This document shows, piece after piece, positions 33,550 to 44,979 of a stretch of 64,000 bases of DNA. The stretch covers positions 7,038,556 to 7,102,555 of the forward strand of contig JAKSZT010017954.1 in assembly GCA_026826555.1 (NCBI GenBank), read 5' to 3'. Position numbers and translations under genes: made by a program. The stretch's first letter is position 1; every line of letters starts with the position of its first letter. The notes beneath the pieces were generated by a model. It saw only the letters and a list, made by a program, of their open reading frames with translations, searched no databases and was not told the origin of the DNA. Source of the stretch: Tolypeutes matacus. Lineage: Eukaryota; Chordata; Mammalia; Cingulata; Chlamyphoridae.

Positions 33550-35055
33550 GATCCATTTTCTTGTGACTAAAATTTTCGTTAACAAATATGAAGCAGTTAT
33601 CTAAAGATCAGATTTCTTCAAGGAGGTCTTCCATTGTTTGGGGACTCTGATTCATGTTTGCTAAAACCAATGTCTGCTGCCTTTTCTCCACGGTTTTTCC
33701 TCAGATATATGTCCATTCTTGTTCTGAAATTCCCACCTTTGGGGCTCCTTCCTGTCCAGTTAGCATGGTGCTTGAGGAGTGAGTGAATGGAAGAGGGAAG
33801 GAGGAGGGAGAGGAAGTTAGGTTCCCTCCCCAACCCCCATTATTGATTGTGCAGAGTCATTTTTGCCTGAGCACAGACCTTTCATTCTCCCAGTCTGTTC
33901 TGTCCCAAGCGCCCTTATGTTTGCCATTTTGTAGTTCCATCTCCATTTACTTCCTCCTCTATCGACTCTAAGACCATGAAGACAAAATGAAAGCCAAGCA
34001 TTTGGATTCAATAAAAGAAAGAAGGCCAGGAGAGAAACAGTAGTTGTTACAGGAGAGGTGCCTGTTTTTTAAGGAACAAAACTTAGCAATGTATAAGAAG
34101 TGGATAAAAATGATACAGTTAAGTCTTAACTTTCCTTTTTTTTCCTCCATTTCTTTGTGCTCTCACCTTCAGGTAGCCACAGTAAAAACATTCCTCTAAT
34201 TAATTACAGGCCCCAGAAAGATGGAATCAGTGCAAAAAGGGGCTTAGGAGAGTAGTAAGGTATCTTTATTTTGTTCTTTGGTGGGGTGATTGAAGCACAT
34301 AACCCAGAAGTCCATCTCTTAGAGTGGTATACTCCTGGAAAAGACCTTTCTAGGTCAGTTTTTTGGCTTAATAACTCCATAATATGTTGGCAAGCCTTTG
34401 AATGGTCTTGAAAACCAAATGAAGGAGAATAGCTTAGCTTTGCCTGCCAGGCTACTTTTCCATCAGTGTCCATTTTCTGTGGCTCTTAGAAGAGAAGCCC
34501 AAACTCCTAGTGGATCCATGCCCTTTTAGTTGTGAGATAAAGCTAAGTCTTGGCCAGTATCTGAATGAAAAGAAAAAAAAAAATATCTTCCCAATGGTGA
34601 CATAAGTTAATGAAGAACATTAGAAAATACCAGATCTATCTTTCCTCTGTCAATAGGTATAGAATGACTTGATTCACACCAGAGTGACCCAAGACTGGGA
34701 TTTGGCTGCCATGCTCCCTGCTGTGCCCCCCCCCCAAAAGCACAGACACTCACCTTTACAAATGCCTCAGTAACATAAGAATCTACTTTCAGGTTATAGG
34801 GGGAAGGGGAGGTGGTGTGCCTCAGGTGTTGAACATGGTTTAGGAGCAAAATACATCTAGGCTGAGTTGTAAATAGCTGTGCGGTTCCAATTCTGACACT
34901 TCTTCTTTCTGGCAGTTGTTGTGAGAGCTACCGTGAGATTCTAGAACACCTTCTTGGCACATTACCTCTGAGGGAATGGGGTACATCTTGTGTTTCTTCC
35001 TCCTCCCACAACACAAAGTTGGAATCATCTATTTCCTCTTCTTGAAAACCTTAGC
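33550..35055. other. Unassigned intergenic stretch
   Basis: No gene is visible. Short A and C runs occur near 34568 and 34728. Frames of 60-90 residues lack any domain. Confidence 0.4.
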
Positions 35056-35057
35056 AG

Positions 35058-35215
35058 AAAAAGTAATAGTAGCAAATATTACTATGTATTGGGCACCTAC
35101 AGTATACCTGCACATGCATTAATCTTTTAAGCTAATAGATGCTACGGGCCATATCCTACAGATGATAAATCCTGAGGTTCTGAGATTACCTTTGCGATTT
35201 GAACCTGCTCTTTCC
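35058..35215 (-). repeat. MIR fragment
   Basis: 'attactatgtattgggcacc', 'gcattaatcttttaagctaa' and 'cagatgataaatcctgaggt' match inverted MIR. Confidence 0.65.
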
Positions 35216-35219
35216 TCTG

Positions 35220-36360
35220 GGCCACATTTGCTGGAATCAGAGATGCCATTCCACAGGCCCCCTGACAGGGCAGCTTCTACCTCCCTTCTACAGGTGTTCC
35301 ATGTGCCTCAAGGGAAGGGGAGTGCCTGAGAAAGGAATGTTCATGCATCAGTAAAAATAGGTGTCCTAGCCTCTTGTCTTGCCTTCATAGTCACAAATGC
35401 TCATTTCTTTCTTTCTCTTTTTTTATTCTTCCTAGGAATGATGACTGACAGATTAATATATGTCTAACTACATGTCTCAGAAATCAAAAGGAAGGTGCTG
35501 TCAGAATCACTTGTCAGAAAATGAGATTAGGCACACTTGTCATTTGCTGAGGATTGCAGTCTTTCAGAGATAAGGTTTCATTTAATGAGGGTAAAAAGCC
35601 TCCTTTTAAAAAAAAAAAAAAATTGCAGCAGGGAGGGAATGTGGGTGAGGTAGGGGAGAAGGTGTGCTGATTCTTTTTTCTGGTGTCAGCCAAGTGTTTT
35701 CTCACCTGGTATGATCCTGTGGCACCTGACAGCCACTGATAATGGCTGCCTGGCCTTCTCCACCTCTTCTGCTGCTGAGCCACTTCAAAAGCAGCCGCTC
35801 CTTACCTGCCTTTGCTTCTCTTTGGAAGCTGCAGCTCCCTTTCCTATGGGGAGAAGGAGCTAAGCATGTACTCTAGATTTAAAAGCAGGCTCAAGAAAGC
35901 ATGCGACATAAAGGAAATGTATAGTCACACTTCCCAACAAACTATAAAGAATCCACAGTGGATTTCTGTGAGATATGGAGCTTGTCTGACAAGTGAAGGG
36001 TAACTAATGAGGAACTGAGCTAGATCCCATTGCAACCTATTGTGTTTTGCTGTGGAAAATATTTATCAAGTTATTTTGCATTTGTTGATTCTCTTAAAAG
36101 CGACATAGTAAGTGCTCCTGGTATATGACTTGATACACCTCCTACATGCCACAACTCGATCGGCAATTTCTGTCCTGTTATTAAGCCTCTCACTGTGCCT
36201 CAGGTGGGGCCCACGCTGCAGAAATATTTCAAGCTAATTTCCCTCTCCCCCAATAATGGAAGCAGCCTCTGAAATTAACAACTTTATATTGGAGAAGGCC
36301 AATGGCAAAGCAGAAAATCCATATTTAAGAAAATGTTCCAGTAATTTACTCCAAAACCAC
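35220..36360. other. Unassigned intergenic stretch
   Basis: No gene or named repeat. A 15-base A run lies near 35609. Confidence 0.4.
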
Positions 36361-36364
36361 CACC

Positions 36365-36645
36365 ATTTCATTATGCTTACAGGTTCTGTGGGTCAGGCAG
36401 TCAGACAGGGCACAACAGGAACAGCTTGTGTCTGCTCCACGATGTCTGGGTGACTTGAAATGGGGGGGGGGTGTTGCTGGAATCATCTGGAGGCTCCTCT
36501 ACCACATGCCTGTTGCCTGCACTAGGAAGACCTGCGACTTGCTGCACTGGGACTGTCCCACAGATACCTACCTATGGCTTTTCTACGTGACTTGGACTTT
36601 TCACAGGATGGCTGCTGGGTTCTGGGAGGCGCTTCCTCCATAGGG
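36365..36645 (+). repeat. Ancient interspersed repeat, same type as 42440-42905
   Basis: 'acaggttctgtgggtcaggc' and 'cttgtgtctgctccacgatg' match a widespread mammalian repeat with a 'cacggttctgtgggtcagga' core. The copy at 42440-42905 has the corresponding segments in the same order. I cannot assign the family name with confidence. Confidence 0.5.
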
Positions 36646-37189
36646 AAGACCACAGAGCTTCTTCTTATCTAACCCTGGAAAGGCACATAGATCCCTTCTG
36701 CCATTGAGTCAAAGCAGTCATGAATCTGCCATGTTCCAAAACTACCATAATGCTGTAAAGGTCTCTCTACTTGGACTTTAGCTCATTTCCCATAGACAGA
36801 GTGGACTATGAATGTAAAGTAAATTTCATTTGGATTGTTTACTACTGGACTGACCTAGCATAAATAGTTACTCTTCATTTAAAAAAAAAAAAAAGGTGTA
36901 TGTCTATATACAGAGAGAGCAAGAGCGAGAGCGTGCCCACATGCACTTTAATTGCATGGGAGCAGGTTGAAGGGTGGTGTGCCAGATTCCTGCCCTCTGC
37001 TGCAAACAATTTAAAACAGACTCATGGACTTAGCCCAAGTGTTTACTTTCTCTTTCTTTCCAGCCCTTCTCCATTACACTTCTTAAAAATAGTTTGAATT
37101 TACTACCTTTATTTTGTTACCACTTCATTTACTTACTTGCTTTTATTATATAATCTAGCTTCTACTCATTCTCCTGTTATTCTCTTGAG

Positions 37190-37960
37190 AGTTACCAAAG
37201 ACCTCCTAAATTACCAATCCATCCACCTTTTCTCAGTCCTTAGCCTCTGGATAAAGCGTTAGCCTTTTCTAAGATCCCCTTCTGGGAATCTTGCCCTTCC
37301 TTGGAGTCTGTAGTGATGTACTTTCTAAAGTCCCCTTTCACACCACTCTTTCTGTGGCACCTTCTCTGACCCAGGAAACATGGACATTGTGTGGATATTA
37401 TCTGGATATTGTCCTCTGTTCCTTCCCATTTCAGACTTTTGTTCTTGGTACTCACATCACCCCTGTAGGTTCAGCGCTCAGCTCTTTGCAAAGGACACCA
37501 CACCTCATCTGCAAATCTGATCCCTCACTCCTGTGTTACAGACTTGAATTTCTAACCACCGCTGGACTTCTCTCACAGCATTTTAAATTCATCTTGTCCA
37601 AAGCTGTTTCTTTATACTCCCCCTGCAAGCCTCCTCATACTCTATGCTCTCGATTTTAACTGGTTCCCCAAGCTTTAAATCTCAGCATCTCCCTTTTTCT
37701 TATTTCCCACTTGCAGTCATTTGTCTGGCCCTTTCTGTTTCGTGTATTCAGTATTTTTCCTTGCCTTACTTTCACCCCCACTTCTCCTGCCCTATTCCTG
37801 TTGGATGTGCCTTTTTTCCTCAGCTCACTTTTCTGGAGTCTCGTTGGACATCTCTCATGGTCTGCCTTCTCATTGTGCGTGTATTGCCTTCTACCCCTCC
37901 TAAATTGGAAGTTTCCTGAGGACAAAGAAAGAACATGTTTTGTTTTGTTTTCTTTTTTGG
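37190..37960 (+). repeat. L2/CR1-clade LINE, reverse-transcriptase region to 3' end
   Basis: 'taccaaagacctcctaaatt' and 'accttttctcagtccttagc' at the left, 'atctgatccctcactcctgt' in the middle, 'atcttgtccaaagctgtttc' near 37592 and an L2-like 3' segment 'ggaagtttcctgaggacaaa' near 37908 are in the LINE order. Frames of 90-122 residues across the region are decayed or shadow frames. Confidence 0.6.
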
Positions 37961-38164
37961 CACATAGTCCCATACTAAGTAAAAGTGTCCTTAGTTACTG
38001 AATGCCTTTTAGCATACTGTACAAAGATCAATCATACCTTAGGCCACAAACTATTGAAGTTAAGGCAAATTCTGATGAAATTAAGAGGCTAACATGGCTA
38101 AATGCATATCTAAATTTGGCTTTGCCTATCAACTCTCCTTCAAAGACATACCTGAGAGAATAAT

Positions 38165-38280
38165 ATGTACAAAGACTGCTTACTACAGGCTAGATATTGT
38201 TGTAATTTTATCCTCACAACAACGCTATGAAGTAGATTCATTATGCATTCTATTCTATAGGTAAAGAAACAATGAGAGAG
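38165..38280 (-). repeat. MIR fragment interrupted by an L1 tail
   Basis: 'tttatcctcacaacaacgct', 'atgaagtagattcattatgc' and 'taggtaaagaaacaatgaga' match inverted MIR. The copy ends where the inserted L1 tail begins. Confidence 0.75.
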
Positions 38281-38382
38281 GGGAGTGGAGCATATGGAAA
38301 TCCCTTGTATTTTTTTATGCAACATTTTATGTAATCTAAGTATCTTTTAAAAATAAATAAAAATATATTTTAAAAAAAAAGA
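38281..38382 (+). mobile_element. 5'-truncated L1 tail with target-site duplication
   Basis: About 100 bases of L1-like 3' sequence ('atttttttatgcaacatttt', 'atgtaatctaagtatctttt') ending in an A-rich tail with AATAAA-like motifs. It is flanked by a perfect 10-bp repeat, 'aatgagagag', at 38271-38280 and 38383-38392, so it inserted inside the MIR. Confidence 0.7.
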
Positions 38383-38567
38383 AATGAGAGAGAAAAAAAA
38401 TACTACTTTATTGTTAATTATGTGAATGCCTAATACCCCCAAACAAGCCTCTTTGTAATCTGTGCTAGAGCAAGTAAGTGCATTAGTCTTACAACCACAA
38501 AGCTCTTCCTTTCTCTTAGTCCAAATTTTATTATTCATTGGCCACCAAGCCCAAAGAAATTGTATAT

Positions 38568-38570
<3 letters not shown>

Positions 38571-38601
<31 letters not shown>

Positions 38602-38782
38602 GAGGTATCGGGGATTGAACCCAGGACCTCATACATGGGAAGCAGGCGCTCAATCACTGAGCTACATCCACTCCCCAATGAGAGTTGGGTTTTGTTTGTT
38701 TGTTTGTTTGTTTGTTTGTTTGTTTTTAGAAGGTATCCCAGGGCCTTGTACTTGGGAAACAGACGCTCAACCACTCAATCCC
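38571..38782 (-). mobile_element. Dimer of DAS-type SINEs, antisense
   Basis: Two antisense SINE units. The first (about 38571-38677) starts with a T run of nearly 30 and contains 'ggggattgaacccaggacct' (inverted B box) and 'actgagctacatccactccc' (inverted A box). The second (about 38691-38782) starts with a (GTTT)n tract and contains 'gggccttgtacttgggaaac'. One duplication encloses both: 'tgtatatgactttt' at 38561-38574 and 'tgtacatgactttt' at 38783-38796. Confidence 0.8.
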
Positions 38783-39019
38783 TGTACATGACTTTTTAAC
38801 ATGTGTTATCTTTCAAAGCACAGGGACACTGTCCTCCAGTAAACATGGCCCAATTGATGTCTTAGATGCTAACCACTCAGATTAGCAAACATGAGGAAAG
38901 CACTAGAAGGGAAGCCAGAGAGAGGGTTTGCCTTTTCCCCTATGCAAACACTAAGTGAGCAGATGAATGCATGGATACTCCATGTTATGTGTGCCTTAAT
39001 ACGATGCAAAAGTAATGAG

Positions 39020-39138
39020 AGAAAGTAAATGGGGCAAAATGTTAACAACTGAGGAACATAAGTGAAGGGTTTTAGGGTATTAGTCATACTGTTCCTTCAT
39101 CTATTCTGTAAGTTTGAAAATTTTCAAAGAAAATCTAA
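39020..39138 (+). repeat. L1M 3' end
   Basis: 'ggcaaaatgttaacaactga', 'taagtgaagggttttagggt' and 'tctgtaagtttgaaaatttt' are diagnostic of L1 3' ends. Confidence 0.8.
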
Positions 39139-39139
39139 G

Positions 39140-40160
39140 GAGCTGGGATGAAACAAAAGTAATAACCTTCTAAGGGTGGGAATCAATAATAAATACATAG
39201 GGAAGAGATCTGTAGCTAGGAATTTTCTGGTCCATCAAAGGGGAAACTGTAGAGAGAGAAAGAGAGAAGGAAAGAAGTGGAATTGGAGACATATGGTCTT
39301 CTTTGGGGGATGCTCAGTCTGCCTGAGAGGCTAATTTAAAACTAAATCTTATCCCTGGGTCCCACAGCTCTTAATGTGACCCAAACTTTCCATTACCAAA
39401 TTCTGGGGATTTAAATTCTGATATTGTGCACTTGAATCTGGAATCTGTCTCATCGGCTAAAGATCTCTCCTATTGAGGCCACATGTGCCTGTGCAATGAG
39501 TTCTTTTTAAGCTAAACTTTCATGTTAAGAAAAAAAATTCTGAGAAGAAATACATGTGGTCCTCTTTCCCTTCAAGCCCAGTTCAGGCTATTTATTGTTT
39601 TATTTGATTGTTGAGAAGTCAGAAATGACTAAATTAGTTCCCAATGTGGTCTGCACATTTCCTTGGCTAGGAATGGTCTGATTAAGACAAAGCCCAGCTT
39701 AGAATTTAGCAGTGTTCTATTTGTATGGGTGTCGGTGTGGGGATATGTGTGGTTTTTTTTCCTTTCTTTCAGAAGTCTTTACCCTTTGGATTTCAGATTT
39801 AAAAGTGTATGGTGACACGTTTACCGTTTTGGTTTTGCTTTTAAAGCACAAAGCTGACAAATGTGTTTGATAGACTCCTAGTACCAAGTGACAGTGACAC
39901 ACAGCCTGATAGCCTCACTTTTGCCTTGGGAATTTTGATGAGGAAGTTGAATTGTACTCACCAGTTTGAAGGAGTAAGTGCAAATCATAGCATACTTCTG
40001 ACATTTCATTGATTTCTCAGGAAATCCAAGAGAGATGGGGAGGGGACACAAAAAAGGTAAGTTGAAGACCTTGCCCTACTTTGAAAATAATATAAACACC
40101 AAGAAAATGAAAAATATTCTTTTCTAGCATAGAAATCATTCTGTTTATAAACCTAGGTAT
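39140..40160. other. Unassigned intergenic stretch
   Basis: AT-rich, no gene, no confident repeat. Confidence 0.4.
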
Positions 40161-40164
40161 TAGA

Positions 40165-40355
40165 TCATATAGAATCACAAGATCTTATGAATGGAAGATA
40201 AAGAGTGAGATTATTCATCCCAACCTGTAGGTATTTCACTGGTGGAGGACAGGTTAAGTGTCTTACCCAAAGCCACAACTGGTTGGGACTACACCCGAAC
40301 TGAAACCCAGGTCTCCTGACCTTGCTAATCCCGTGCAGTACTCTTTCAGCGCCTC
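40165..40355 (-). repeat. MIR3 SINE
   Basis: 'atcacaagatcttatgaatg' and 'ttattcatcccaacctgtag' from the tail, then 'cttacccaaagccacaactg', 'acccaggtctcctgaccttg' and 'gcagtactctttcagcgcct' follow the inverted MIR3 order. Confidence 0.8.
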
Positions 40356-40359
40356 ATCT

Positions 40360-42435
40360 TCCCTTGCAAATGGTTTTTAAAACTCACCAGAGTCTGCTGC
40401 TAAAGAAGATCAGGTCAGCTCTAAGCCCCGTGTAGGTCAATTATTTGCAATCATTTCCCTGGCCCATGTTGTACTCTTAAACCCAGCCAGTCATTTCATA
40501 AATGCATGTTGTCAGCTGTAAGTGAGAACTAGTAACGGAGAGAAAATCCATCACCACTAGTTCTAATGGAAAAACAACTTGGCACCCATAGCCTTCTAGA
40601 ATGTTGTTTGTAGCTTGATCTTTGTATAAGAAGGACAACATCATAAATTAAAATAAAAGCTACCAGCCAACAACTGTATTTTTACCAACCTCCCCTTTGC
40701 CAAGAAAACTCATTGCTAAGAAAATAAATAGCATTCTTCCCTAGCAGCACAAAAGAAAAGCCTTGTAACTTATAGGCAAGTGGCTATTTGAAAGCCTGGC
40801 TACAATCTTCGTGTTTTACTAACACTTGTAATTAAATCCATCAACTCCTTCTAAGATTCTGTGTAAATACCAGATGGTCACTAAATTTTTTTTTCTCCTA
40901 GAGAATATGAAAAGTTGTACACTAGCAGTAGAGGAACTTCAAAGGAGGCATAAAACTGGGTGAAAGTGAGGCCCCTGAGGGTCCATGCTCGCTTCCTTGT
41001 GCATTTTCTGGAATTTTCGAGTGAGGGCAGCCCACCACACTTGGAAATCACAGGCCCCCCCTTCCCCATCTCTCACCTTGGCCATTGATGTTAGGTTGCC
41101 ATTCAGGAGCAGATGGCTCTGAGTGGGGCGTGGTGGATGAGGACAATCCGGCAGGCCTGGCGGGAGGTGTGTGAGAAAGGGAGGAGAAGGCCTTGCCTCT
41201 CACTCCCAGTGTGGCTGCAGCCTGCTTTTCATGTGCTAGTGACCCTGCCCCCACCAGCTGTCACTTGGAGTCATACAATTGATCATCTGGGGATTCAGAG
41301 GAGGAGGTTTGGGGTTGCTCTGGGCACCCTCGCTACTGGGGATGGGAAAATCCTCTTTGAGCACATGTACTGCTCAGGGGAGGATCAGATACATATTACC
41401 ATTTTTTTTCTTTCCCTATACAAAGAAGTGTAACTTTTTGTCCCCAAGGTGATGGTATTTCAGCAGTAGGCAAAGCGATCCCTGTTTGCTTTTCTGGAAT
41501 TAAATGTAGTTGCTTAGAGCTGACATTACCTAAAGAGAAAGCTGAGGAAGTATTAAGTGAATCATAAAAGACAATCAACATACCTGCTGGTATTTAAATT
41601 TTAGTGTATTCCAGTGTGGGTTTCTTAGCATTTATAATGCAAAAACTGGATAAGGGTGCTCTGCCTCCTACCACCCACCCAGTCTCAGCAGATTCAAACC
41701 AGTTTTTGTAAATTTGCTTTAAAATATTTAGCACTCCTGAAGTATTAGCAGAGTATTCATAGCCTGTGGGCAACCCCCAACCCTCCCCACTTAAAAACTG
41801 CCCCTGGCTTTGGGGTTTTTTTCCCATTAGTTTTGTTGGGCATGCTGCCATTAAAGGAGAATCATTTCATAAACAGAAGGCTCGAGTTTGAACTCTTGAA
41901 TGCATGAGTGTGTGCAAGTGAGTGAGGAGTGAAGAAAGGATGCACCCCGTGGCCCACGCCACCTCAGCTACTTTCAGTTCTATTTGAAACCCAAATCACA
42001 GAAGAGCTGTCAGATGACAGCTGTGCATTTGGTAGAAATGAGAATTCCAGATTTTATGCTAATTCAGTTTCAGGTTCCTTTGAACCTGCAGTTTATGGGG
42101 CTATGCTTAAAACTGCAATCTGTTTTGGATAAAAGAAGGGATTACTAAAGACTTTTTAGTTTTGCAAACATTTCTGGCCTCCAAAAGGAAAAGGAGAGAT
42201 CAGATTTATTCTTTCATTAATATTGTCATCTTAGGTTTTCTTCTACTTTATCAAATAGAAAACTTTCCCTTATTTTGACAAAGATTTTTCTTATTTAAGG
42301 ATTTTTGGGTCATTACTTTTATTTCCGTAGCATTCTTTCTCTAACTTCAAGGTCTTTGGCATTCCTTTGCAGAGGCAGGAAAGCAAAGGGCCTGTGTTCA
42401 CCTTCCTCCTTTTTCTGAATGTTTGGGCTGACCCA
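40360..42435. other. Unassigned intergenic stretch
   Basis: No gene is visible. The 106-residue plus-strand frame at 41113-41433 shows no domain and lacks exon-like borders. Several TAAT-rich patches near 40480-40740 could be conserved. Confidence 0.4.
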
Positions 42436-42439
42436 GATA

Positions 42440-42905
42440 GTGTTTTGGTTACCTACAGACATGCAACAAAACACAAATTTAGTAGCTTAAAGAACAACAG
42501 TTACTTATTTGCTCACCGTTTCGCAATTTGGGCAGGCTCTGTAGAGTCAGCTCCTCTCTGCTCCACTTAGCGAGTAAGGTACGCTCAGCTGGGGCTGGAG
42601 GACCCGCACCCAAGATGGCTTACTCACTTGGTACTGGCTATCACCTGGGAACTCAGTGGAGCCTCAGTTCTCCATCTTGTGGGCCTGCCTGGGCTACCTC
42701 ACAGCATGGCAGCTGGGTTCCAAGAGGGAGGAAACAGTAGCTGCTGGCCCTTTTTAATACTTAAGCTCTGAAGTTCCAGAACATCACTTCCTGCATATTC
42801 TATTGGCCAAAGCAATCTCAGGCCTGGCCCAAGAATATTCCAGGAACACAAGCTCCACCTTCTTAGGAGAGGAATGACATGCGCATACGATTAGCTACCA
42901 CAATA
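42440..42905 (+). repeat. Ancient interspersed repeat, family unassigned
   Basis: 'aaatttagtagcttaaagaa', 'ctcaccgtttcgcaatttgg', 'acccaagatggcttactcac', 'ttctattggccaaagcaatc' and 'cttcttaggagaggaatgac' follow the order of a common mammalian repeat about 450 bases long, ending in 'ctaccacaat'. It may be LTR- or DNA-transposon-derived; I am sure of the repeat but not of the family. Confidence 0.6.
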
Positions 42906-43104
42906 GTTAATGTGGGCTATTAATTAGTAATCAATTTTCAGGGGGAATTTATGCGTGCTCTGTTTTTAGCATTTTGGTGATGGGTTTCTATATTATGTGG
43001 AATACAAAGCTGGTGGCAATGTGTGGGAAGGACTTTATGGTTTAGTTTATGTTTGAGATAGTGTTTTCATTCTCTCTGTTTTGGTTGGCAGAGATCTGGT
43101 CATT

Positions 43105-43270
43105 CATTCATTAACTCATTGATCTGACTACTGTTTGTTGACCATCTATTACATATGAGATCTGATACCCTACTAGATGTTGAAGGGTATGATGATAGTG
43201 GTTGTGTGTGTGTGTGTGTGTGTGTGTGTAAGGCACCGTCCTGGCCCTCAAGTCACTGAATCTACAGACT
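43105..43270 (-). repeat. L2 3' end, antisense, interrupted by a GT microsatellite
   Basis: 'accatctattacatatgaga' and 'actagatgttgaagggtatg' before, and 'aaggcaccgtcctggccctc' after a (GT)n run at 43201-43228, form one inverted L2 terminus. The microsatellite grew within it. Confidence 0.65.
43201..43228. repeat. (GT)n microsatellite
   Basis: About 13 dinucleotide units with a short imperfect left edge. Likely length-variable in the population. Confidence 0.9.
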
Positions 43271-43680
43271 ACTTTCCAAAGCAGTGTCTTGTTTCCACTA
43301 AATGAAATGAATGCCCCTGAAGGAATGACGGTGTCCAGAGGTGGACCAAGAAACTGGTCATACACATCATATGATGTCTTGAATATGTTTCTCTTAGGAA
43401 TAGCAGAAGAAATTGCTAGTTTAGACAGGACCAGAGAGGGCTTGTTGTGCTCTCTCCATGGGTTTCCTCACCTGAAACATGGCAAAGAGCAGTCATTCTG
43501 TTTTCCTCACAAAATTGGTACCAAGAGCAAATGGCATAATAATTACAAACATTTTTTGAAAAATATATGTTACTATAGGCAGGTACAGCAGCATCTTTAG
43601 CAGAGGCTGAATCTTCACACCAGTAAATGGCACCATCACATATAATTAATGGCCCGTGCTCTTTTCCTGGTCTAGGATTT

Positions 43681-43712
43681 GTTGGTTGGTTTGGTTGGTT
43701 TGGTTGGTTTCT
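43681..43712. repeat. GGTT-type simple repeat
   Basis: Tandem units of 'ggttggttt' and 'ggtt' over about 30 bases. Confidence 0.85.
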
Positions 43713-44399
43713 CCCATTTCAAGGCACTGAAATGAAGATGAGAATCGTATCTTGAGTCTGACCTAGACTTAGAAGAGCAACAGTCTTTCCTTGGGACTAA
43801 CCAAAACTAGAAACGCAACTCAGAAAAAACTAAAAACACGACTCAGAAAAACAATTTCCCCTCACTGAAATTATAATAATGTACTTGGTATGACTTGTTT
43901 ACCATTCTGGGAAACCTAAATAAGGTAACAGCTCTTTTAATAGTCATATTAACCCTTTGAGCATCTGTGGCTTCAGGGGCCCCTTTCAGAATTGTTAAAA
44001 TTCTGAGGAGCTCATTCAGTCCAAAGTGACTAAAATGCCTCTTACAGAGAGAACTGGAAATATGAACGGTTCACCAGCAGCCCCCAATTTTCCACAGCAG
44101 TTGTTTTTAACACACTGTTGAAACTCAGGGACTCCCTTCCTTGTTGGGCCAGCTTTCTCAAGAGCTGTGCCCATGCCTGGGAGCCTGTGGGTAAGCCCTG
44201 AATTTATACATGGGTGCAGTGGCAGCCCCTGACCAAAGAGAATGGGCAGGACCACCTTTGTCCATTTTTTCACTCTCTCCTTAGAGGAGCAGGTGCTTGA
44301 CAACCTTGCTTATACAACTAAACAGGGCTGCTGTGAGTCAGTCTTCCTGAAACAAAGAATATTTACTCCTAGGTGACTTGCAGCTTAATATTGATGATG

Positions 44400-44630
44400 A
44401 ATAAAAGACAGTGGTTCAAGTGCTTTACGTCTGTTATCTCATTTATCCCTCGCAACAGTTGGAATGAAGTACGTGCTATTATTGTCCTATTGTACAGATG
44501 AGGAAACTAAGGCAGGGAGATGTTAAGTAATCTGTCCACTGTCACCTAGCTAATAAAAGAGAGTGGTGGATGAGCCAGGTTTGAACCCAGCAGTTCTATC
44601 CTCAATGGCTAAGCTTTTAGTCACTTGGCC
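44400..44630 (-). repeat. MIR SINE
   Basis: 'gtgctttacgtctgttatct', 'attgtacagatgaggaaact', 'aggttaagtaa'-like and 'agccaggtttgaacccagca' segments follow the inverted MIR order. First of two neighbouring MIRs in the same orientation. Confidence 0.85.
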
Positions 44631-44709
44631 AACCACCTCCTACCTGCCCCCCAACCAGAGAAATGGCTGGCACAATTGAAAGGCCCTCCTAGCCAGGCAC
44701 CCTGTATAA

Positions 44710-44975
44710 AAAGCCCAACAATAAATGTTTATTGAATGGTTGCTATGTGTCAAACTATTCTAAGCATTGTATTGCATTATCTCATTTAATGCTCACAACA
44801 ATAGTCAGCCAGAGTTAAATTCTATTACTAGCTCCATTTTACAGATGAGGAAAATGAGACCTAGGACGTTAAGTAACTACTCAAGATCAACAGCTGTCTT
44901 GCTAGAAATCTGATTCAAGTTAACATAGGTCCTTCTAACGTCAAGCCCACATTCCTAGCCACCAGGCCAGAGACC
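44710..44975 (-). repeat. MIR SINE, near full length
   Basis: 'aataaatgtttattgaatgg', 'ttgctatgtgtcaaactatt', 'atctcatttaatgctcacaa', 'ttttacagatgaggaaaatg' and 'ctagccaccaggccagagac' follow the inverted MIR order from tail to head. Confidence 0.9.
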
Positions 44976-44979
44976 ATAA

